A DNA stretch of 64,000 bases, from contig NZ_JBHZGK010000002.1 of assembly GCF_051900425.1 (NCBI RefSeq), positions 186,001-250,000 on the forward strand. Reading direction: 5' to 3'. Within the stretch, counting starts at the first letter, position 1, and each line of letters opens with the position of its first letter. This document shows, piece by piece, positions 15,792-24,079 of the stretch. Both the position numbers and the translations under genes were made by a program. Source of the stretch: Frateuria_A sp051900425 (GTDB lineage: Bacteria; Pseudomonadota; Gammaproteobacteria; Xanthomonadales; Rhodanobacteraceae). The notes under the pieces were generated by a model. The model was not told the origin of the DNA and made no database searches. It was given only the letters and a program-made list of their open reading frames with translations.

Positions 15792-16888
15792 TGGGCCTGG
15801 CGATCAAGCGGGTCGACCGGCTGGTCGGCCTCACGGTGCTGGGCTCGTTGCTGACCACCTGGCTGGTGCTGACCGGTTTCGACGTGGTGACGCAGTTGCT
15901 GCGCCAGCTGGGTTTCGTCGGACGCAACGGGTTCACCACCTTCGACGCGATCAGCTACGTGCTGGTGACGGTGCCCCGGCGCCTGTACGAGTACTTCATT
16001 TTCGCCGCGGTGATCGGCGGCCTGATGGGGCTGGGCAGCCTGGCCGGCAACGGCGAGCTCACCGCGCTGCGCGCCGCGGGCATGTCGCGGCTGCGCATCG
16101 CCGCCTCGGCGGCCGGCGTGGTCGCCGTGCTGATCGTGGGCGTGACCATCCTGGGCGAGACCGCAGCGCCATGGGGCGACCAGAAGGCGCAGGCCATCCA
16201 GTTGCGCATGAAGGCCAACCACCTGGGCCTGTCCGGCAACACCGGTCTGTGGGCGCGCGACGGCAACCGGATCGTCAATGCCAAGGCCACGCTGATCAAG
16301 CAGGTGCAGGGCCACAACGTGGTGCAGCTGGCCGACGTACGCGTGTTCACACTGTCGCCGGACGGCCAGATCGACCGTTTCGACTGGGCGCAGTCGGCGG
16401 AGAACGACGGGCGCGAGTGGATCCTCAAGGGCGTGCGCAGCACCACGCTCGACGCGAGCGGCACGCACACCTCCCGCCACGCCAGCGAGCGTTGGGATTC
16501 GCGGCTCAACCCGCGTGTGCTCGAGCAGTCGGTGATCCAGCCGCAGTACCTGCCGATGCGCGATCTCTACCGCAACATGAGCTACCTCGAACGCAACGGG
16601 CAGAACCCGGGCGTCTACGCGGTGACCTTCTGGGGCCGCGTGCTCTATCCGCTCAACACGCTGGTGCTGGTGCTGTGCGCGATGCCGTTCGCCTTCGGCG
16701 CGTTGCGCTCGGGCGGCCTGGGCAAGCGTATCTTCGTCGGCATCCTGCTGGCGATTGGCTGGTACTTCCTGCAGAAGGCGCTGGTCAATTTCGCGACGAT
16801 CTATGGGGTGCCGCCGCTGCCGGCCAACCTGCTGCCTGCGGCGGTGCTTGGGCTGGGCGCATGGCTGTACTTCCGCAAGCGGACCTGA
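15791..16888 (+). CDS. lptG: LPS export permease LptG
   Basis: The 365-residue partner of LptF has the same plan: N-terminal helices (LTVLGSLLTTWLVLTGFDVVTQLL), a coupling region with GSLAGNGELTALRAAGMS, a periplasmic domain, and three C-terminal helices (VLVLCAMPFAFGALRSGGLG; GILLAIGWYFLQKALVNFATIYG). The arrangement lptF-lptG with a TGATG overlap ensures similar amounts of the two subunits. A GTAGG-type repeat follows within 10 bases of the stop. Confidence 0.93.
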   Translation: MGLAIKRVDRLVGLTVLGSLLTTWLVLTGFDVVTQLLRQLGFVGRNGFTTFDAISYVLVTVPRRLYEYFIFAAVIGGLMGLGSLAGNGELTALRAAGMSRLRIAASAAGVVAVLIVGVTILGETAAPWGDQKAQAIQLRMKANHLGLSGNTGLWARDGNRIVNAKATLIKQVQGHNVVQLADVRVFTLSPDGQIDRFDWAQSAENDGREWILKGVRSTTLDASGTHTSRHASERWDSRLNPRVLEQSVIQPQYLPMRDLYRNMSYLERNGQNPGVYAVTFWGRVLYPLNTLVLVLCAMPFAFGALRSGGLGKRIFVGILLAIGWYFLQKALVNFATIYGVPPLPANLLPAAVLGLGAWLYFRKRT

Positions 16889-16895
16889 CGCTTCT

Positions 16896-16955
16896 GTAGG
16901 AGCGCACCCTGCGCGCGACCGCCATGGCCCATGGTCGCGCACAGGGTGCGCCCCT
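16896..16955. repeat. paired REP element (family A) after lptG
   Basis: GTAGGAGCGCACCCTGCGCG (16896 onward) is answered about 12 bases later by GGTCGCGCACAGGGTGCGCC in inverted orientation. The pair forms a long hairpin between lptG and the OsmC gene. It belongs to the GTAGG family seen at four other places in the window. Confidence 0.75.
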
Positions 16956-16985
16956 GAAGGGTTTCTGGGCCCAAAGGAAACGCGC

Positions 16986-17453
16986 ATGAGCAAGCACACC
17001 GCCGAACTGACCTGGGTCCGCGAGGACCAGCCTTTCTTGGACAACCGCTACAGCCGGCGCCACATGGTGCGCTTCGATGGCGGCGAACAACTGCCGATGT
17101 CCTCGTCGGCAGACGTGGTGCCGGTACCGATGTCCGATCCCTCAGCGGTGGATCCGGAGGAGGCTTTCGTCGCCTCGCTGGCGAGTTGCCACATGTTGTG
17201 GTTCCTCAGCCTGGCCGCACGCCAGGGTTTCCGCGTGGACAGCTACCGCGACGCCGCGATCGGCAGCATGGGACGCGACGGGCAGGGGCGGACCGTGATG
17301 CGCGACGTGCTGCTGCGTCCGCGCGTGGATTTTTCCGGGGACGCCCGGCCCACGCGCGAACAGGTCGAGCACCTGCACCACCAGGCGCACCAGACGTGTT
17401 TCCTGGCCAACTCGGTGCGCTGCGACGTGCGTTGCGAGCCGGTGTTCGAGTGA
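16986..17453 (+). CDS. OsmC/Ohr-family peroxiredoxin-like protein
   Basis: The 155-residue cytoplasmic protein has the two family cysteines: one in FVASLASCHMLWFLSLAAR, the other in HQTCFLANSVRCDV. It also has an N-terminal arginine-bearing strand (NRYSRRHMVRFDGG). OsmC and Ohr enzymes reduce organic hydroperoxides; which subfamily this belongs to is not clear, and the sequence looks closer to the YhfA/OsmC-like group than to Ohr. Its TGA overlaps the GTG start of the HAD gene (GTGA). Confidence 0.85.
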   Translation: MSKHTAELTWVREDQPFLDNRYSRRHMVRFDGGEQLPMSSSADVVPVPMSDPSAVDPEEAFVASLASCHMLWFLSLAARQGFRVDSYRDAAIGSMGRDGQGRTVMRDVLLRPRVDFSGDARPTREQVEHLHHQAHQTCFLANSVRCDVRCEPVFE

Positions 17454-18199
17454 GCGTCGGGCCGCCCGGTCTGGTCATCTTCGACTGCGACGGCGTGCTG
17501 GTCGACAGCGAACCGATCGCCAACTGCGTGCTCGCGCGGCTGCTGGCCGAGCAAGGACTGGTTCTCGATGACAGCCAGATGGACGAGCTGTTCCTTGGCC
17601 GCACCATGGCGCACTGCCTGGCGCTGGCCGCCGAACGGCTCGGCCGGGCCCTGCCGGAGGACTTCGAGGCCGAGCACGACCGGCGCCTGTTCGACGCGCT
17701 GGCTGCCGGACTTGCGCCTGTGCCGGGCGTGGTACGCGTGCTCGACGGGTTGGCGCTACCGTTCTGTGTGGCCTCCAACGGCGGCCCGGAGAAGGTGCGC
17801 TTCAGCCTGGGCCGGGTCGGCCTGCTGCCTCGCTTCGAGGGCCACCTGTTCAGTGCCGCCCATGTCGCGCGCGGCAAGCCGGCGCCCGACCTCTTCCTGC
17901 ACGCCGCCCGCTGCATGGACGTGGCGCCCGCGGCCTGCGTGGTGGTCGAGGATTCGCCGGCCGGTGTGGCTGGCGGCGTCGCGGCGGGCATGACGGTGCT
18001 CGGCTTCGCGGCCCGCACGCCGGCGGCGCGACTGCGCGAGGCAGGCGCGCACCGCCTGTTCACCACCATGGACGAACTGCCGGGCCTCCTGGAGTCACTG
18101 GCGCATGCGGCGGCCACCGAGCCCTTGCAGGAGCGCCCCGGTGCGCGAGCGCCATCCGCCCGGCTGCGCCCGGAGTCACCCTTGCAGACGACCCGCTAG
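17450..18199 (+). CDS. HAD-family beta-phosphoglucomutase-like phosphatase
   Basis: The 249-residue protein begins from GTG (VSVGPPG) overlapping the OsmC stop by four bases. It carries LVIFDCDGVLVDSEPI (nucleophile and acid aspartates), FCVASNGGPEKVRFSL (motif II), KPAPDLFLHAA (motif III Lys) and VVVEDSPAGVAGGVAAGM (motif IV). The helical cap after motif I marks subfamily I, related to sugar-phosphate phosphatases such as YieH/GPP-like enzymes. The exact substrate cannot be read from sequence. The last 45 or so residues after the core are low-complexity. Its stop overlaps the convergent VTT gene by four bases. Confidence 0.85.
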   Translation: MSVGPPGLVIFDCDGVLVDSEPIANCVLARLLAEQGLVLDDSQMDELFLGRTMAHCLALAAERLGRALPEDFEAEHDRRLFDALAAGLAPVPGVVRVLDGLALPFCVASNGGPEKVRFSLGRVGLLPRFEGHLFSAAHVARGKPAPDLFLHAARCMDVAPAACVVVEDSPAGVAGGVAAGMTVLGFAARTPAARLREAGAHRLFTTMDELPGLLESLAHAAATEPLQERPGARAPSARLRPESPLQTTR

Positions 18200-18903
18200 C
18201 CTTGCTGCTGCCGCTGGCGCCGCGTGAGTCGGCCGATCAGCAGCGGCACCAGCGCCAGCAGGGCGATCGCGCCCAACGGCAGCAGTACCTCGCGATGCAT
18301 GAAAAGGCCCAGGCCGATCCGGTCGCTCTGCCTGAGCGCATGCCCCAGGCCGGCACCGATCGAGGTCTCGAACACCAGCGCGACGGTGCCACCCAGCCAG
18401 GTGGCACCGACGAACAGCCACATCGGGCAACGCAGCCAGGCCAGGCAGACGGTGATCAGCCCGAACGGCGCCACCGGCACGAAGCGCAGGAACAGCGTGT
18501 AGCTGACCGGGTGCTGCTCGAAGCCCTGGTGCAGCCGCGCCACCAGCGCCGGCGGGTGGCGGCTGCCCGCGCCGAAGGCATAGCGGCTGGCCAGGAACAG
18601 GATCAGCGAGCCCAGGGTCAACCCGATCGACGACCAGGTGGTCCCCTCGACCACGCCGAAGGCGAAGCCGCCAGCGAAGATGATGATCACCGTGCCGGGG
18701 ATGCCGGTCGCCATCGCAAGCGTCAGCAGGCCGATGTAGGCCAGACGCGAGAGCCAGGGATTGGCCGCGATCTGCGCGTGCATCTCGGCCTGGTGCGCGA
18801 CCAGTTGCTCGGGGTTGAGGCGGTCCAGCGCGCCGGAGGCGAACAGCACCACGCCGGCGACCACCAGCAGCAGCAACGGCAGGGCGGCGCGCAGCCGGGT
18901 CAA
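18196..18903 (-). CDS. VTT-domain (TVP38/DedA-like) inner-membrane protein
   Basis: The 235-residue membrane protein starts LTRLRAALPLLLLVVAGVVLF and contains the VTT signature ATGIPGTVIIIFAGGFAFGVVEG followed by FLASRYAFGAG and FLRFVPVAPFGLITVCLAWL. DedA/VTT proteins are implicated in lipid-carrier or phospholipid translocation and envelope homeostasis. No ATG is available. The best start is a TTG at 18903-18901 whose last two bases begin the TGA of the upstream deaminase gene, giving direct translational coupling. A longer in-frame reading through the deaminase is a shadow frame. Confidence 0.82.
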   Translation of the reverse strand: MTRLRAALPLLLLVVAGVVLFASGALDRLNPEQLVAHQAEMHAQIAANPWLSRLAYIGLLTLAMATGIPGTVIIIFAGGFAFGVVEGTTWSSIGLTLGSLILFLASRYAFGAGSRHPPALVARLHQGFEQHPVSYTLFLRFVPVAPFGLITVCLAWLRCPMWLFVGATWLGGTVALVFETSIGAGLGHALRQSDRIGLGLFMHREVLLPLGAIALLALVPLLIGRLTRRQRQQQG

Positions 18904-19463
18904 TAGTGCGCTCCGCTCTGGCCGTAGTCGGCGAGCACCACGCGCGCTTCCTCGCGCAGGATGTCGCGGCGCACGGCAATGCCGCGGCGTTCGAGCTGGC
19001 TGACCCAGTCGGCCGGCAGCGGGCCTTCGTCGAAGGTGGTAAGCGATTCGACATCCTCGGCGCGCGCGCCGATCAGCAGTTCGTCGATGCCCGCCCACAC
19101 GGTGGCGCCGTAGCACTGGCAGCACGGCTGCGCGCTGGTCGCCAGGATGAAGCGGCCGTTGGTGCCGGCGTTGAGGCGGAAGCTCGCCAGCCGCTGCTGC
19201 GCCAGCATGTAGGCCATCATCTCCGCATGCGCCACCGAGCAGTTCTGCGGCACGACGCGGTTGATGCCGGCCGAAACCAGCCGGCCATCCTCGTGGAACA
19301 CCGCCGCGCCGAACGGCCCGCCGTGGCTGCGCCTGACGTTCTGGCGGGCGAGCTCGATGGCCAGGCCCACGCGCTCCTCGTCGGAGAGGTAGCGCTTGCG
19401 GGTATCGGCGACCTCTTCCACCCACGGCGGAAGAGTCAGATGCAGTTGCAGGGGCAGCAGCAC
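18900..19463 (-). CDS. zinc-dependent nucleoside/base deaminase (CDA superfamily)
   Basis: The 187-residue protein has the cytidine-deaminase-like active site: HAEMMAYML (zinc His and proton-shuttling Glu) and SAQPCCQCYGATVWAG (PCxxC zinc cysteines). The N-terminal part (AIELARQNVRRSHGGPFGAAVF; GRLVSAGINRVV) resembles guanine deaminases and TadA-type enzymes. It is most like the guanine/nucleoside deaminase group, but the substrate is uncertain. The start is GTG at 19463, one base after the glnS stop, with AGGG upstream. It lies between glnS and the VTT gene in one apparent operon. Confidence 0.82.
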   Translation of the reverse strand: MLLPLQLHLTLPPWVEEVADTRKRYLSDEERVGLAIELARQNVRRSHGGPFGAAVFHEDGRLVSAGINRVVPQNCSVAHAEMMAYMLAQQRLASFRLNAGTNGRFILATSAQPCCQCYGATVWAGIDELLIGARAEDVESLTTFDEGPLPADWVSQLERRGIAVRRDILREEARVVLADYGQSGAHY

Positions 19464-19464
19464 G

Positions 19465-21216
<1,752 letters not shown>

Positions 21217-21442
21217 CGGTGCGGCTCGGGCGGGTACGGGGCGGAAACCGGGGAGTTTACCCTGAGTTGCGAGTGGCCCTGCGTTCTTTTCGTGGCGGCG
21301 GGGAAACCGCTCCCGCGCAACCCTCTGCCGGGAGGAGGGCTTCGTCGGGTTCCCTTCCAGCACCGGGCCTCTTCGCTCGCTCTCCGAGGCGAGGCGGGGC
21401 GTTCCGCTTGCCGCTCCGTTCGCCGCGCAGTAGCGTGGCCGC

Positions 21443-21718
21443 ATGCGCATCGCCTACCGAGCCGAAAGCCTGATCGACGCCCATCTGGTGAAGGATGCGC
21501 TGGAACGCGATGACATTCCCGCGTTCGTGTCCGGCGAGTACCTGACCGGGGCGGTGGGCCAGCTGCCCGCGCTCGACTACGTCGCCGTGATGGTGCCCGA
21601 ATCCTCCGCCGAGGCCGCCGAAGCGGTGGTGCGCCAGGTCGAGGCGCAGCTGGCCGAGGCGCGCGCATCGATCGGCGACTGGGACGGCGACACGCAACTG
21701 GCGACCGATACGCCGTGA
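21443..21718 (+). CDS. DUF2007 small protein
   Basis: The 91-residue protein MRIAYRAESLIDAHLVKDALERDDIPAFVSGEYLTGAVGQLPALDY matches the DUF2007 pattern. This is a small ferredoxin-like alpha/beta domain often described as a putative signal-transducing protein and sometimes fused to proteases or membrane proteins. No catalytic residues are evident and the role is unknown. Its stop overlaps the GTG start of the following exporter gene, so the two are translationally coupled. Confidence 0.8.
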   Translation: MRIAYRAESLIDAHLVKDALERDDIPAFVSGEYLTGAVGQLPALDYVAVMVPESSAEAAEAVVRQVEAQLAEARASIGDWDGDTQLATDTP

Positions 21719-22626
21719 CCGCACAGGCTCCCCAGGCCGCGGCGCCCGGCGCGCCGCCGGCGGCGGTCGGCCGCATGGCGCTGGGCGCGATGCTGCTGTC
21801 CACCACCAGCATCTTCGTCGTGCTGGCACAGGTGGCGCCGACCGTCTCGGCGTTCTACCGCATGCTGTTCGGCGGCGCGATGCTTTTCGGCTGGGTGGTA
21901 CTGACCCGGCGGTGGGTACGCATCCGCTGGCGCGACCTCACGCTCGCGCTGCTGCCGGCGCTGGGGTTCTCACTCGACCTGATCTTCTGGCACCGCTCGA
22001 TCCTCTGGGTCGGCCCCGGCGTCGCCACGTTGCTGACCAACTTCCAGGTGTTCCTGATGGCACTGGTCGGCTGGTGGGTCTACCGCGAGCGGCTGGGGCG
22101 ATGGTTCGTGCCGGGCCTGGCGGTGGCGCTGGCCGGGTTGTGGCTGCTGGTCGGTGCGCACTGGTCGCTGTTCGACGCGCGGCATCGGCTGGGCGTGTGG
22201 CTCGGGCTTGCCAGCGGCGTGGCCTATACGTTGTACCTGCTGAGCTTCCGGCGGGCGCTGTCCGGGCACACGGCATTGTCGGCTGCCCAGTTCCTGGGGT
22301 TGATGAGCCTGCTGAGCGCGGGGCTGCTGCTCGCCTGGGGCGGCTTCGAGGGCGACACCTTCGCGCTGACGACGGCGCGCAGCTGGAGCGCGTTGCTGGC
22401 CCTGGGTTTCTTCGGTCAGGTGATCGCCTGGCTGTTGATGGTGCGCGCAATGCCGTTGCTGCCGGCGTCGCTGGTGGGGCTGCTGCTCCTGCTGCAGCCG
22501 GCGCTGGCTTTCGTGCTGGATGTGCTGTTGTTCAAGCGCCCCACTGGTGCTGGCGACTGGCTGGGACTGGCGCTGGCCTTGGCCGGCATCCTGCTGGGCA
22601 CGCTGCGCGGCGCCCGGCGAAAATAG
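21715..22626 (+). CDS. EamA/DMT-family transporter
   Basis: The 303-residue inner-membrane protein has ten predicted helices arranged as two EamA repeats. The first starts GRMALGAMLLSTTSIFVVLAQVAPTVSAFYRMLFGG; the second starts RLGVWLGLASGVAYTLYLLSFRRAL. It ends GLALALAGILLGTLRGARRK. DMT proteins export or import metabolites such as amino acids or nucleosides; substrate is not predictable here. The GTG start (21715) shares bases with the DUF2007 stop. Confidence 0.85.
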   Translation: MTAQAPQAAAPGAPPAAVGRMALGAMLLSTTSIFVVLAQVAPTVSAFYRMLFGGAMLFGWVVLTRRWVRIRWRDLTLALLPALGFSLDLIFWHRSILWVGPGVATLLTNFQVFLMALVGWWVYRERLGRWFVPGLAVALAGLWLLVGAHWSLFDARHRLGVWLGLASGVAYTLYLLSFRRALSGHTALSAAQFLGLMSLLSAGLLLAWGGFEGDTFALTTARSWSALLALGFFGQVIAWLLMVRAMPLLPASLVGLLLLLQPALAFVLDVLLFKRPTGAGDWLGLALALAGILLGTLRGARRK

Positions 22627-22660
22627 GCGATCCTGCACGACTCCCGACGAGGGCCATGCC

Positions 22661-23179
22661 ATGCACGACTTCGAAGCCTTCATCCGCGCCATTCCCGACT
22701 TCCCGCAGCCGGGCGTCGTGTTCCGCGACGTCACGCCGCTGCTGGCCGATGCGGGCGCCTTCGCGCGCTGCATCGATGCCCTTGCCGAGCCCTGGCTGGG
22801 CGAGGGCGTGCGGGTGGTGTGCGGGATCGAGTCGCGCGGCTTCATCTTCGGCGCGGCACTGGCGCAAAAGCTCAACGCGGGCTTCGTGCCGCTGCGCAAG
22901 CCGGGCAAGCTGCCGCCGCCGGTGGTCGCCATCGATTACGCGCTGGAGTACGGCCACGACCGGCTGGAAGTGCGCGCCGATGCATTGGCCCGCGGCGAAC
23001 GCGCGCTGCTGGTCGATGACGTGCTCGCCACCGGCGGCACGCTGGCCGCGGCGCAGGCGCTGCTCGAGCGGCTCGGCGTCGAATTGGTGGGGGCGGGCGT
23101 GGTGATCGAGCTGGAGGCGCTCGCGGGCAGGGCGCGCTGGCAGGGCAAGGCGCCGCTGCACGCGCTGCTGCGCTACTGA
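22661..23179 (+). CDS. apt: adenine phosphoribosyltransferase
   Basis: The 172-residue enzyme has the Apt pattern: IPDFPQPGVVFRDVTPLL, CGIESRGFIFGAALAQKL, FVPLRKPGKLPP and the PRPP-binding loop ALLVDDVLATGGTLAAA. It converts adenine and PRPP to AMP in purine salvage. The ATG at 22661 matches the usual MHDFEAFIRAIPDFP opening. Its 3' end overlaps the convergent plsC gene by 7 bases. Confidence 0.95.
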   Translation: MHDFEAFIRAIPDFPQPGVVFRDVTPLLADAGAFARCIDALAEPWLGEGVRVVCGIESRGFIFGAALAQKLNAGFVPLRKPGKLPPPVVAIDYALEYGHDRLEVRADALARGERALLVDDVLATGGTLAAAQALLERLGVELVGAGVVIELEALAGRARWQGKAPLHALLRY

Positions 23180-23904
23180 GCAGAGCTTTCGGCCAGTAAC
23201 GCGACCACCGCCTCGCGCGCCTGCCGGGCCAGCGCACTGCGCTCGTGGGGCACGAGCCCCTGGCTGGAGAGCGGACTGCCGAACCGCACCACGATTTTTC
23301 CAGGGCGCACATGAAAGCCCGCGGCCGGCAATACCCTGCCGCTGCCTTCGATCGCCACCGGCACCACCGCCACGCCGGCCTCGATCGCCAGCTGGAAGGC
23401 GCCGCCCTTGAACGGGCCCACACGGCCGCGGCTGCGCGTGCCTTCCGGGAACGCACAAACGCTGGCCCCGCCACGCACGACCTCGACCGCCGCACGCAGG
23501 CGGCGCGCCGAACTGCGTGCGCTGGCGCGCTCGATGAACACCATGCCCATCGCCTGTGCGTACCAGCCGACGAAGGGCACCTTCGCCAGCTCCTGCTTCA
23601 GCACGAAACGCAACGGCACCGGCACGGCGCGGAACAGCGCGCAGATGTCGATCATCGACTGGTGGTTGGCCACGAATATGTGCGGCCGCGACCAGTCGAC
23701 CCGATCCAGTCCGTGCACTTCCAGCCGCGCGCCGGCGCCGTGCAGCAGCCCGGGCGCCCAGCAGCGAGAGGCCATCCGCAGCGGCCAGTGGCGTCCGCCG
23801 GTGAGCAGGCGCACCAACAGCGCCAGGCAGATCCAGGCGGCGGTCCAGAGCAGGGTGAAAAGCAATTGCAGCGCGTTGAACCACGCCCACGCGAGGCTGC
23901 TCAT
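23173..23904 (-). CDS. plsC: 1-acyl-sn-glycerol-3-phosphate acyltransferase PlsC
   Basis: The 243-residue membrane-associated enzyme has N-terminal hydrophobic segments (WFNALQLLFTLLWTAAWICLALLVRLL), the acyltransferase motif VANHQSMIDICALF (NHxxxxD), KQELAKVPFVGWYAQAMGMVFI, and the CAFPEGTRSRGRVGPFKGG block for glycerol-phosphate binding. It adds the second acyl chain to lysophosphatidic acid in phospholipid synthesis. The ATG at 23904 is the first in frame before the hydrophobic segment. It is divergent from clpB. Confidence 0.92.
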   Translation of the reverse strand: MSSLAWAWFNALQLLFTLLWTAAWICLALLVRLLTGGRHWPLRMASRCWAPGLLHGAGARLEVHGLDRVDWSRPHIFVANHQSMIDICALFRAVPVPLRFVLKQELAKVPFVGWYAQAMGMVFIERASARSSARRLRAAVEVVRGGASVCAFPEGTRSRGRVGPFKGGAFQLAIEAGVAVVPVAIEGSGRVLPAAGFHVRPGKIVVRFGSPLSSQGLVPHERSALARQAREAVVALLAESSAQ

Positions 23905-24001
23905 ACACGCGATCCGGAAGGTTTCATCACACGGCGTCCCTGCGGGCTGAACCGAAAATGATACGGGCCCGGCCCCTGCCCCGAACAGGTGTGCCGGTCG
24001 T

Positions 24002-24029
24002 CTTGAAGGCCACTGAGACGCCCCTATCT
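24002..24029 (+). promoter_or_regulatory. sigma32-type heat-shock promoter of clpB
   Basis: CTTGAA at 24002-24007 is followed 13 bases later by CCCCTATCT at 24021-24029. The known E. coli RpoH consensus is CTTGAAA, 13-15 bases, CCCCATNT, so both boxes match nearly fully with correct spacing. It lies about 50 bases before the clpB ATG, as expected for a heat-shock chaperone. Confidence 0.8.
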
Positions 24030-24079
24030 CATGCGCATCGCGGCCGGGGGCCGCCCTGGATTTTCGAAGGATCCACATC

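Noticed and set aside
21217..21442. N-terminal extension of glnS up to 21450
   Set aside because: The added 78 residues are Arg/Pro-rich and absent from GlnRS; MSSENPAAEAP at 21216 fits the family.
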